DNA from: Phycomyces blakesleeanus NRRL 1555(-)
Taxonomy: Eukaryota > Mucoromycota > Mucoromycetes > Mucorales > Phycomycetaceae
DNA: 64,000 bases
Direction: 5' to 3'
Assembly: GCF_001638985.1 (NCBI RefSeq)
Contig: NW_017265143.1
Coordinates: 1,314,259 to 1,378,258 of the forward strand
Shown: positions 23,230-34,800 of the stretch, piece by piece
How positions within the stretch are numbered: the stretch's first letter is position 1
How the letters are laid out: each line of letters opens with the position of its first letter
Made by a program: the position numbers and the translations under genes
Notes under the pieces: model-generated
Told to the model about the DNA's origin: nothing
Seen by the model: only the letters and a program-made list of their open reading frames with translations
Databases searched by the model: none

Positions 23230-24309
23230 ATGAACAATCAAACCGAATGCACAAAAAAGATTACTAAGATTTCCACCAATGGACATAAAAACACGGATAA
23301 TACAACTCGTGCAATCATTGTCCATGAGAGTGTTAAGAATGGCACTAGTCAGGTTGACATTGCCAAAAAAGTAGGCGTAAGCAAAGACGTGGTGAAGCGT
23401 GTTCTTCAGAGCTACAAAAAAACTGGCTCGCATATGGCTGCACCACGATCTGGTAGACATTTAAAGTTAAATGAGAGAGACAAAAGAGGAATTATGCTTC
23501 AGATTAGCCGTGATCCAACACAGCCAATGAGTACCATTGCTAGAACCTTGCCCACACCAGTTTCTGTAAAGACTTTGAGAAAGTTTCTTCGCAAGGCTGG
23601 AATATACTCTCGAAAGATGATTCCGAAACCAAAGATTTCGGAAATCAATCGTAAAAAGCGATTGCAATGAGCTAAGGAACATCCGCACTGGAAAACGACA
23701 GATTGGAATTCCGTCATCTAGTCTGATGAGTCAAAGATCCAGCTCCACGGAAGTGATGGGTGCCGGTGCGTTCTCAGGCCAAACGGCAAGGGCTTTAAGC
23801 CCAACTTTGTCTCGCCAACTGTGAAGTTTGGAGGTGGCTCCATTATGGTCTGGGGGTGCTTCTATGGAAAGGCTGTCGGAGTTTTAGACGTTGTGCCTGG
23901 AAATATCGATTCCAAGAAGTATGTTGCAACCTTGGAAAGAGCCTACCTCCCTTCTTTAAAGGCATTCAAAGAGAAAGATAGCTGGAGAAGATTTTGACTG
24001 CAAGAGGATAACGCTAGCTGCCATGTGAGTGCGCTGACAAAAGAATGGAAGAAAAAAAACAAGGTGAAACTTTTGGGCAGCTGGCCACCTCAAAGTCCAG
24101 ACTTGAATCCAATCGAGCATCTCTGGGCATATCTCAAGCGTAGAGTGCGTATGAACAGATACAACCTGTATAGCATTTACCATTTGAGACATGCGGTAAT
24201 AAGGGAATGGAAGTTAATCCCCCAGAAGTATTTGCAGAGTTTGGTCCGGAGCATGAACAGAAGATGTCAAGCTGTAATAGATGCAAATGGTCATAATACC
24301 AAGTACTAA
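23230..24309 (+). pseudogene. Tc1/mariner transposase with three in-frame stop codons
   Basis: A single frame of 360 codons from the ATG at 23230 to the TAA at 24307-24309, interrupted by TGA at 23668, TAG at 23719 and TGA at 23995, with no frameshift. The N-terminal third is a paired-type helix-turn-helix region (SQVDIAKKVGVSKDVVKRVL). The catalytic part has SDESKIQLHG (first Asp), then QEDNASCH (second Asp) and SPDLNPIEHLW (Glu). 35 residues separate the second Asp from the Glu, so it is DD35E-like rather than the DD34E of classic Tc1. The first two stops fall where relatives have Trp, consistent with single-base changes. It is non-functional as written. Confidence 0.93.
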
Positions 24310-24449
24310 AATAAAGACTCTTCTATAAAATAATAAGAACAAGTGCTTTCAACTTTAATCTGAAGTAGTTTGGGAGCTGTAAGTAATGTATTTGCTTCTT
24401 TTCTTTAAGCATGAAAAATAGATATATTTTGGAGAACAATCGGGATCTT

Positions 24450-24480
24450 AAAAAAAGGCGATTCTTTTTGCCCCTCACTG
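24450..24480 (-). repeat. Right terminal inverted repeat of Tc1/mariner element
   Basis: 31 bp, perfect inverted copy of the left end. A TA target duplication lies at 24481-24482. Confidence 0.95.
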
Positions 24481-24482
24481 TA

Positions 24483-26256
24483 ATAATGCTGAGTACATTG
24501 ATACTAGTAGCAGAAAAGAAATAATAAGATTAGATATATAAGCATATTGGTTAATTATATCCTCATTGTCTCACTGTTGAGAATGATTCTTGACCTACAT
24601 CACAGCACAGCACAGCACAGTACAGTACAGTACAGTACAATTACCTCAAAAAATTGTCCGACGAGGTGAATTTTCCAAAAAAGAAATCATACAGCGAATT
24701 GTAACTTTGTGCAACACTTCACATGACTTCTAGTGTCTCGATCATATAAACCTAATGCTACTTACCTTTGAGCTTAAGAACCAAATGCTTAGTGAAGAGC
24801 TAATACGTAATTTTCTAGCTGATCTACAGTAAAGATACTTGGGCTGCTTCTAAATAAATATATTTATTTAGAGCTTACATCAAGGAGTAGTGTTTCTCCT
24901 GCTCGCAACAGATATGTATAGCTGCATAAACTATGTTGTTGTACAAGTGCTTTTATTACCATGGTTTAATGCATATATTTTTAGTGTGCCTTATGTGGTA
25001 TGACATCTAAGACCCAAGTTCAGATATGTACCGCATCTACATCAAGATACTGCTCTATTTTGTAACTATAACTAATAATGAATAAGGATCTTTGGGAACA
25101 AAAATCCCTTCACAATGAATCAACCCATTATTTCTTTTCGACTGACTTTGTAGTCCAAGAGGCCAAAAAAAAAGAAAGGAGTACTGTGAGTAATATCACT
25201 GTGGTAAATGGCAGAACGTATAACAATCATTGGAAATCAGATCGCAGTGTAAATTGAAAATGGATAAGAAAAACAAAATTCAATCTTCCACTAGATAACG
25301 CATCGTCTACTGTCTTTAATTCTTGTACTGGGTTGAAGAAGTTTGAAAAAGATGTCTTGCCATTGACTGCAAAAACAGGGTGGCGTAAAAAGTAAATTAT
25401 ATAAAAGAGAGAGAAATTGGTGCTTAATTAGAATTAAACCATAAAACACACTTTCCCGGAAAACTTGCAACAATTCACTAAAATTGGCCTTTTTTTTCTC
25501 TTTCTATAGGATAAGCAGCATACCAAATGATATATAGAAAAACCCAAGATTAGCTCTCTTGGCACAAGATACTCAGCAGTAGAATCTAAACTATTCTGAG
25601 CCAATTTTTTTCTTTCTATTATGAATTAAGCTAGTATTTAAATCAAATTAAATAAAGTGAAATAAGAAACGTCTAACCAAGTCTCCACCAAAGTGTGTCG
25701 GATAGTCTTTGTCAATAAGAGACCATTATCATAATTCCAATAGAGAAAGAAAGAAAGAAAGAAAATAGGATTCTGACTACTCTTCTTGTGGATCCCTAAC
25801 CTCTTTGGGTTCAGCAGTCACTTGCAAGATTCCACTCCATGAAAACCATCTTGTCGTGGCTGGACAAGCTCCCCTTCCAGAGGCGTGTCACACTACTTTG
25901 TGACTTTTTAACCCATCATAATCGTACTCTAACTTTCTCTCTCTCTTTCTCTCTCTTTCTCTCTCTCTCCCTTTCTCCCTTTCTTCAACCAGGACTTTCT
26001 AGTCTTACCTTTTTTATTCTATTCTATTTTTTTTTTTATTATTTTATTATTTTATTTTACGTTCAGCCAAACGCTTGACATTGACCGTAGATTCTTCTTC
26101 CTCTCCTTCTTCTTTTTGTTGCTGTTGTTGTCTTTTTTGCTTTGTTTTTGTTTTATCATCAAAAAGTTGATAATTTGGCCATTCTTGCCGAATTAGACAA
26201 TCACTTTAATCTTCTTTGCTAATTCTTATCCTCTCTTCTTCGCGTACTAAACGCCA
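24483..26256. other. Intergenic region between transposon and CABLES-like gene
   Basis: No gene seen. It contains a CACAG/TACAG pentamer repeat at about 24600-24637, a CT-rich tract at 25938-25985 and a T-rich run to 26060, followed by a pyrimidine-rich leader before the ATG at 26257. Confidence 0.6.
24600..24637. repeat. CACAG/TACAG pentanucleotide repeat
   Basis: About eight tandem 5-bp units switching from CACAG to TACAG partway, just right of the transposon. Confidence 0.85.
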
Positions 26257-28433
26257 ATGGGCACGACGAAAAGTCGTAAAGCCAGGCGGAACGACTCACG
26301 ACCAGTGGCATTCTCATTTTTATCGAACATTTCTCTTGGAAGCGAAACCGAACGACAACCAAAAGACAGCACAGCCTTTCAACCGCTACAAGACGATCTT
26401 GGACTTTCATCCGATGGACGTTCACCTGGATATGGAATTGATTACGGAGAATATCCGGACTTCATCCAATCATCCGCAGGTCGCTCTGGTAAAAAATAAT
26501 AGTAATTTATACATTACATTAGTAAATTTGTCAAATGCTGCATTATGAAAAAGAAAAAAGAAAAATTATATACATATTTAATTCTTGTTTCACATCTTGC
26601 ATCTTGAACTTTTTTTTTTTTTTTAAAAATAAATAAATTGTATTATATTATATTATATAGCTCCTTCCCTTCACTCGACCGACAGCAGCCTATCCGCCGA
26701 TGACGAGGTTCCAACCAGCGTACGAGTGGGCCCAACCGATCGCCTATCCACAACCGCTCCACCCGTTATGATGTCGGTTTCTGCACCAGCCGCTATACTG
26801 GCTGAACCCGATCATAGAAAAACATGGAACTATTGGAACGAAGCCGATGGAAAACCAAAACAATCCTCTGACTACGAGGGGGGTGATGTACACCACCAAC
26901 TTACCCGAGACGACAGCGATCGTCCAATTGCGTCCGAGAAGATTAAGAAAAAGTCTTACCGTGCCAACAAAGAGGTACACAATATACAATATATATATAT
27001 ATAAAATTAACATCTTTTTTTTTTCTAATAGTCCAAATCTAATGGACTAGGCATTCTCTCGGTCCTTCGTTATTACACTGACAAGATACGCCATCCGGCC
27101 GGAAGGAAGGCAGATCCAGTGATTAACCGAGGATATGTGTACGTCTTTGATAATTTTATTAGAGAGAAGCAAGTCATATATATATATATATATAAAAGAA
27201 TAGATTATTTGACTGACACATATAATTAATCAGTCAACAGCAATCATCAAAGCAAGATGCATCAAATCGTGGGTTAATCGAAACTTACGGTCACTTTTTA
27301 ACATCCTCTGGCTCATTAAGGTATGTGTATAAATGTTATTTATAGTGTATGTGTGTGTGTGTATTTGGTCTTTCTTTTAAGGCAACCTGCAGCAAAAACT
27401 TAATATAAATTATTATTTTTGAAAAATAAGAAATGATACCGACGAGCCACATATTACTGTAGAAGGTGGTTATGACGCTCACTTTCTTGAAGACCCACTT
27501 TACGATCAAGCTGTGATAAATGCTCAAGTAAGTTAAAGTAAATCAAGACAAATACAAAAGGACCAACCAAACTCATGACATCTTAGACATTAACTGGACA
27601 GCAGATGAAAGCCTCTGATATAAAAAGAGAATTAAACGAGCAATTTCGCCTGACTCATCCAGAACTTGCACCTGAAATTACACTCAGCAAAATCAAGGCA
27701 ATCAAAGCTCACTTGTTAGAAATCGGCAGAGAAGTAGATCTGGAGGTATCAAGTGTAGCTCATGCTTACGTTTACTTTGAAAAGCTAGTCATCAAGGTAA
27801 GAATATAGAGATATCAATATCAATATATGTGTATTATACTAACATAACAAAATAGAATATCGTAACCAAGAAGAATAGAAAACTTATTGCAGGTAAGCCG
27901 ATACAAATATAGGGATCTTTATTGTTGGCATTATACTAATTTCATGTTTTATTTATATTAAAATTATATTTATATTTATATTTAGCCTGCTGTTTACTTT
28001 TAGCTATAAAGATAAATGAAGCAAAGGAACCTTGGGAGCACCACCTATTAGATGTGTGTATATAAGTGTGTACATGCATGTATTGACCATCTTCTCTCTA
28101 AATTATTATTATGTAGGTCATGGAGGATAGATTAGGCGTTGATGCTGAACAGCTACACAAGCATGAATTTGCTGTGTTTGCTGATCTTGAATTCAATCTT
28201 TACATCCCAAAGCGTGAATTTATGCCTCATTTCGAACGAATATTTAAAACGCTTGGTAAGTTTTTTTTTTTTTTTTTTGGTTTTTGTTATTTCTGTGATG
28301 ATTTGGGTCAGTGCTCCATTACTCATAAAATTCTATCTATGTGAATCTGTTTATATTAGAGCACAAAAGTATGGAAGATTATCTTGGTCCGTCACATTTT
28401 TATGAAGGTGAACTTAGGCCCAGCGTGGTCTAA
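26257..28433 (+). CDS. CABLES-like cyclin-box protein
   Basis: Ten exons: 26257-26488, 26661-26974, 27032-27138, 27234-27320, 27431-27527, 27587-27796, 27856-27892, 27986-28053, 28117-28255, 28360-28433; 454 residues. The N-terminal half is polar and disordered, starting MGTTKSRKARR, whose Gly2 and Ser6 fit an N-myristoylation site. The C-terminal part is a cyclin box: AHAYVYFEKLVIK, TKKNRKLIAACCLLLAIKIN, then LHKHEFAVFADLEFNLYIP. This is the pattern of CABLES1/2, animal proteins that link CDKs and Abl-type kinases. By inference the fungal protein may bind a CDK; no partner is visible. A very short promoter-proximal leader is pyrimidine-rich. It is convergent with the NIPA-like gene. Confidence 0.88.
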
Positions 28434-28919
28434 TGAGTTCCTGAAAAAAAAAGTTTATACAAAAAAAGTGCAAGGAGTATAAAAATAAGACGAATAATAA
28501 GAAGTAATGTAAATCTGTCATATATATATAAAAAAGACTTCTATCATTACTATTTGAGGAAAACCTTGAGTGAGTGAATGAATAAGCGGTTGTGCCTGTA
28601 TGCTTGTGTGAGAGTGAGTGCGTGAGTGCGTGAGTGAGTGCGTGTATGTGCGTGAGTGTGCGTGCGTACGAGAGAGAAAGAGAGAGAGAAAGAGAGTTCT
28701 TGCGTGTGGGTTACTTGTGAAAGAGATTATTTTGTTTTTCTTTTAGCATTGAATTTGTTCCATGCTCTCAGGGAGATGACTGCTTGCATGAAGTATTTGA
28801 ATGGAAAGAAGAAGAAAAATAGAATAAGAAAAAAAATAAGAAAATAAGAAGGGATTAGGTAGCAAAGGTAGCAAAAACAGAATAGAAAATACTTCTTTAT
28901 CTAACTATCTATCTTCTCT
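28434..28919. other. Convergent 3' region with GTGAGT/GTGC repeats
   Basis: 486 bp between two gene ends, with a degenerate GTGAGTGC-type repeat at about 28569-28660 followed by a GA tract to 28695. No gene seen. Confidence 0.6.
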
Positions 28920-31244
28920 CTAGGGTTTTAACCCAGAAGACGCTGTGTCTTGTAGACCAATATGAGACCGCTGTTCAAGGTCTGGATAGTACAACATCTC
29001 ATGGTGATTGGGCGTATGCTGTGTTTCGTGGGGAACGGCTCTCTGTCGTGTCTGGGCTACCAAAGGCATTGTGATTCCTGATGACGAGTGGTTAATTGAA
29101 GGAGATTCTGGTTTGTTAGAAGACAGGGACTGTTTTATTCTGTGGATCCAGCGCATGAAAGGACGAGAAGGAGGAGGAAGCGGAGGAGATATGGGCTTTA
29201 CGGTTTCTCCAAAGAGACTCTCGTTGTCAAGTGGTAGTTGTTGGTGGCTTCCACTCGATTCGCCTAGTCCAAGAGGTATAGATCGTCTTTCTGCAGCCTC
29301 CTTCTCCTCTTTGGCAGTCGGCCACGCGGTCGAGTCGGATGTTAAGCTGGTTGGATTTAGCACGTTCATCTCCTGTTCGATTTCCGCTTCTTCTTCCTGA
29401 GGGTGGGAGGGATCTGGTTTGGAGCTCAGAAGATAAACACCGTAGATCAAGACACCAATGCCACCAAACACTAGTGCAATAGCCCACCCAGGATAGTGGC
29501 TGATCTCATCCAAATAGATGATGGTGTTGACTAGCCCCAGTGCAGTGTATGTGCCGTAAAACACAGGAACCACTACTACAGAAGAGTAGAGCTTTAAAGC
29601 ACTATTGAGGCAGTAGACCTAAAATAACATTTTTAGATTTATTAAAATAAATAAAAAAAATTAAAGAATAAAAAAAAAAGGAAGTATCTGTCAGCTGGCC
29701 TGACGAGAATAGTATTTTCTTAAACTAGTCTTGTATTTAGCAAGTAATAAGAATCCCATTACTATTACTTTTGACTACCTTTAAATTTTTATTTTATATA
29801 AATGATTTATAAAAGATCATACCTGTAAAACAGCCGTAACAATCAGAGCAAGAATTACAAATCTACTGGTGTTGTCTGTGAATTGATTGACTTGTGAACT
29901 GACCGAAAGCGTAAACAGTTTTACACTGCAGTAAATGCAAATGCAAAAGAAAACACCCCCAAAAAAGAAGAAGAAGAAGAAGAAGAAGAAGCAGTTAGTT
30001 TTCAAGTAAGTAAAAGACCCAATGATTGTCTTTCTTTTTTTCTATAAAAAAACAACAACAAACAACAAAAGGTAGGGGATTTGCTTTACCCGCTCTTGGC
30101 TAGTAAAAGTGTCTCGCTGGCTAGCATGCCGCCATCCAAGCTGAACATCAGACCAATTAAGCGTCTCATCTTCTTGTCTTTCATTCCAGCAAACAAAGGG
30201 TTTCTTCGTTTGCGAGAGCTATCAGCCAGCGCCCACCGAGACCAGATAGCAAAAATTAAGCCAGATATGGTAATGATGTTAAGGGCACTAAAGTATATGA
30301 TAAATATCGGACGCATAAATAATGTCTTGAGATTTTCGAGCGAGATATTCTCTTCGGCTAAGAATGTCAGATAAGTATATATAATATATATATATAAAGA
30401 TAGCAGTAAGATGTATGAATGTACGAATGTATATATGTTTGGTTGGAGATTCTTGGGTCTTGGTTTATACTTACGGTCGTCACCATTATACATTCCACCA
30501 AAGACTACAATCCAGATGACAGAGGCTACAACAACACAGGTGCCTAATACATCTTTGCGGGTAATCTTTGTATTAACGAGCATTTTTGCAAATATGAAAT
30601 TGTAGATCAATGCTGCACTTCCTAAAGGAGCTACCCACTACAAATGAAGAAGAACAAAAGGATTAAAACCCCCTTTGACTCATTAGTCTATCTGCAATAA
30701 ACACCCCTCTATCATCTCCTGTAAGGCAAGAAGCAATATGGATATATAGATATATAGCTATATAGGCTGGATCGTCACACCCTCGATTTATCACAGATCA
30801 TTATATGTCTTTAATGGGGTTTACCTGGGTCTTGAGATAATCTATTAAAGATAGGCAAAACAAAACAAAACAAAAATTGTTTAATATGCGTATTTATTTT
30901 TTATTTTTTATTTTTTATTTTTGTATGTGCCTTACTGAGTGCTATGGTGCTTCCGATAAGTTGACTTCCAATATATGTGTAGAGTCCAATATGCCACAAA
31001 GGGCGACCACAGTCATTCCGTTGTTGATCTGCATCTCGTTTAGATTCCTTAACATGATCCAATTTGAGAATGTTTAGCCCAAGGGCATCCAAGAATGAAG
31101 CAGCTAAGAGATTTGGAATCAGTATGGTTGCTTAGAAACGTATTATATATATATATATATATATATATTATTATTATTATTATTTTTACCAAGAGAGACA
31201 AATATGCCAATCACAAAGTTAGTGACGGAATCTCCGCCAGCCAT
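28920..31244 (-). CDS. NIPA-like magnesium transporter (DUF803 family)
   Basis: Seven exons on the minus strand: 31190-31244, 30936-31103, 30825-30841, 30475-30637, 30090-30357, 29823-29925, 28920-29618; 490 residues. Membrane segments recur from residue 8 onward. Characteristic blocks are GIFVSLGASFLDALGLNILK, then NYLKTQWVAPLGSAALIYNF, RKDVLGTCVVVASVIWIVVF, LALIVTAVLQVYCLNSALKL and VVPVFYGTYTALGLVNTIIY, matching the NIPA/DUF803 fold related to the EamA drug/metabolite transporters. The last 170 residues are a Ser/Pro/Glu-rich cytosolic tail. The third exon is only 17 nt yet in phase. Animal NIPA proteins transport Mg2+; the fungal substrate is inferred. Confidence 0.9.
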
Positions 31245-31858
31245 TGAAAGACTGAAGAGTTGGGCAAAAAGGATAAAGAAGAAGATAAAGAGAAAGGAAA
31301 GTGAGGACAAGAAGAGAGAAAGGAAAGGGGTGGGGGGGTTGGAGGGGGGTGAAGAATAGGTGAAGGGGGATATAACAGGGATTAAGGGAGGAATATTATA
31401 ATAAGATATCAAGGGATTGTGTAGATATATTTATATACAAATGTGTGTATTCATGTAAGGTCTAAATAAGTATCACTAGTACATGTTATCTACTAAAATA
31501 AAATAAAATATCCTAAAATTCATTTATTTAGGTGAAATAATCAATATTGTCCTTTGGGCTGACCAAAGCCATGATCAAGTATGGTCTTGGTTCTATTTCA
31601 TACATATTTAAAAAAATAAAATCATCTCCTCATATCTGCACCTTTAGCACTCTTGCTATCAGAAAATACAGGCCAAATTACTGGACACTAAGCAGATCAA
31701 GTCAACAGAGTCAACCAGAAAGATCATTATTTTTTTTGTATGTAGAAAAAGGAAGAGTAATTATATATGTGTAGGCATTATGAAAGTTAAAAAGAAGTTA
31801 AAGAGATCAAAACAAATGAAGAGGGGAGGTTGAGCTAGTTTTGTGTGTGTTTTTGTGA
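31245..31858. other. NIPA-like gene promoter and RhoGAP 3' flank
   Basis: AT-rich spacer between tandem minus-strand genes; a G-rich/GA tract at 31310-31390 lies just upstream of the NIPA-like ATG. No gene seen. Confidence 0.5.
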
Positions 31859-34800
31859 TTAAATATGTTTTTCTGCGGGATATCGGTAGTGTTCTGCCTC
31901 ATCCTCAGCAACAGTTAAAGCCAAATCATCGACTTCTTCTTCTTCTTCATCCAGCATAGGAGGACCTAGTAACCATAATCAAACAATCGTTAGTATCTTG
32001 GTCAAATAGAGAGAAAGAGAGAAAGAGAGAAAGAAATTGGTTCTAAACTAAATCACTCGATTTTATAACACCAAAAGAAAATAATAATAAAAAGAATAAT
32101 ACTAATACTAATACCAATACCAATACCAATACCAATAAACTTACCATCCATGCTCATCTCAAGATCAACAATTGCAATTGGTGCACCGTCTATGTAGTTC
32201 ACACTGTTTCTATTACTACGGCCGTGCTCTTCGCGCAGTTTCAACGTAGGTCTTCGGCCCAAAGTAGGGCGAGACGAAGGAGCCGATTCATGCTTCACAG
32301 ATCCTTGCAGTGGAGCAACCGGGTCACATTCGGTTATTTGAATCGTATGTTCTTCTTCTGATTGATCTTGCTGTTGTTCCTGGGATTGCTGTGATAGCTG
32401 TAATTGTTCCTCTTGGTATTGTTTTTCTTCGTCCTCAAGCATTCTAGGTGCCGCATCTCCGTCTTCAGTTGTCCAGAAGATGTACTCAAATTCGCTCATA
32501 AACAAGTTGAAAATGGTAGCCGGAATGCCCAGTGTAGGTGCAAATACAATGCTAACATTGCGCATCGTCATCTTATTCACATCCGCGTTCTGAACAACGC
32601 ATATCAAATGTGCAGTCAGAGCTCGTAGAAGAGTGTAATTTGCAAGCGGCAGAAGCGAAACCAGGCGCCCAAGTTCATTCACTCGATCCTTACGATCCAA
32701 GAGATCTAGCATAGTATATTAATTAAAAACAGAGAGAAACAATATGTCTTTTCTATAAAACCTACCAATCACATGTAAAAAGTCGGTGCGATGTTCTCTG
32801 GTCAATACGCTCGTTGGTAGTTCACGCAACCACATCTTCAAAAGTCCAGCAATCGCATGCACATCATACTCTTCCTTTGAAGCCAATAGGTTCACATCTC
32901 CCTCTAATAAAATAAAATAATCAATTAATCAAATTCTTTCTTTTCCTCCTTCATAAAATCTATTTTCATACCTTGATCAAAACGCTCCTTAAGAGATTTC
33001 ATCATCATATTGCTTCCACTCAAACGGTACAAGCCTTCTTCAAGTACAGCATTCTTAGCATCCAGATACTCAATGCATCTAAACACAACAGCCGGCAGCT
33101 CGTATTTTTCAGAAACTCGTGAGACCCGAACTGCTTCTTCGAGAGGGACTCTAAAGACCTGTTTGGATGGTTTGTGAGTTCCATCTTCAGAAACCTTTCC
33201 GCGTCCCGGACGATCGCTAGACTCGTTGTTCGTCCGTGACAAAAAGCTACGAAAGCCAGAAGATGGATTAGGGAGTGCACTCCCACGAGATGAGTTTTCG
33301 GTAGACGTCGATGGGCGCATACTAGGTGGAGCTACTGCCTCTTGCTGTTGTCCTGACGAATTACTGCTATTACTATTACTATTACTATTACTACTACTAA
33401 ACATTTTCTTGCCCCAAAAGGTCATCCTGTTTGCTTTGTTTTTTGTCTTTTTATTATCGGGCAAGTCCAAAAGATTTTCAGTCGACTCTTCGGCTTCACG
33501 ACAGGATCCAAGTCCGGCTGGAGGTGGGGCGCGCTGATCGGATACAGCCACACCCACACCCACAGCCACAGATCCATGTTCTTCTTCTTCGCTTACAAGA
33601 TTAGCCATCGAGCTTCGACGCTGGATAACCGGACGAGGGTGTAGACCGCGTGATGAGGGCTGTTCCAAGCTGGTTCTTACAGAGTATGAGGCATGGGGTT
33701 GGTGGTGATGTGGGTGTTGAGGGTGTTGTTGGTTGTCGATACCTGGCCAGCCAGCGGGAGTTACCGAGTTTGGGAGAGATGTGGATAGAATCGAAGAATC
33801 TGTGCTTTCGCTAGAGATCGAGGGTGTCAGATTGGCTGTGATTGGGATAGGCTCAACTGTACTATCAGACAAAGAAGGATTGGGGGTCTGCATGTTTGGT
33901 ACATTGGTCAGCTTTTCGACATCTGCCGGATGCTCCAACTTGAGGTTGCTGATAGGCGTGGCTCCAATCGTCCGGATCTCTCCTTTAGAAAGCTTGCGTG
34001 GCTTTTCGACCTTTTTCTTCTTTTCGCTTGCCATCTTCTCTTCTTTTTTAATTTCCTTTTCGTCAACGACGATATTCTGGAACAGCACGTCTACCCACTC
34101 GTCTCTTTCTTCGTCTGATACGGCACACAATATGTGCTTGTTTACATGAGATGACCCAGCCCGTTTCTTCTCTACAATAAGGAAAGCATGGCGATAGGCA
34201 TTAAACTCGTCTACAGATGTCATTCCAGGTGTCTGCCGACCGATCTGAGCATTGGTTAATCGAATGGTGCCCAAATGAATTCCATCTTTCTATAAAAGGA
34301 AGAAAAACCATAAATAAATAAATACAACATAAATATATTTTCCATTTTTGTTAATAAAAAGTGTATGTATATATTTGGAGAAAATACCTACAGATTCAAA
34401 ATAGTCTAACATCGAACCATTAAGGACGAAATAGCGTGTCTTCCATCCTCCAAAGTTTTTCCCGCGCTTCGTCAGAAAACCTTCCTTGTGACCGGAGATC
34501 TAAGAAGCAATTACAAAAAAAAAAGAAGATGGCAGGATAGGATTAGATGTCTTATTTAGAACGTCGCCTTGTCTTATTTACGGATACATACACGGAATGT
34601 TTCACGCTCGATCACGTTTGTACTGAGGAAGTTGCATAAATCAGTGATGTCTTCCATTGGAAGGCTAACAATATGCTGTAGGTATAATTCTAGTGCGTGC
34701 TAAAGAAAACCAAAAAAAAATAAAAAAAATAAGATTTACATCTAAAAGAGAGATAGAAAGAAAATCTATTGAAGCTAAACCATGTACTTTATTATGCTGT

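Larger units (their letters stand above)
23134..24480 (+). mobile_element. Tc1/mariner-type DNA transposon, nearly complete
   Basis: 1347-bp element bounded by 31-bp perfect inverted repeats (outer end CAGTGAGGGGCAAAAAGAAT) and flanked on both sides by the TA dinucleotide duplicated by this superfamily. It contains one transposase frame of 360 codons in the plus orientation, occupying most of the element. Identical ends and absence of indels argue for a fairly recent insertion. Confidence 0.95.

Noticed and set aside
23668..23997. Stop-codon readthrough or reassigned code in the transposase
   Set aside because: Both TGA and TAG are involved, and every other gene here ends normally at TAA, TAG or TGA. 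Simple inactivation is the better explanation.
29008..29400. 130-codon plus-strand frame inside the NIPA-like last exon
   Set aside because: Antisense to a well-supported coding exon; no independent evidence.
31547..31774. 75-codon plus-strand frame between the NIPA-like and RhoGAP genes
   Set aside because: Short, no motif, and lies in promoter/3' flank sequence.
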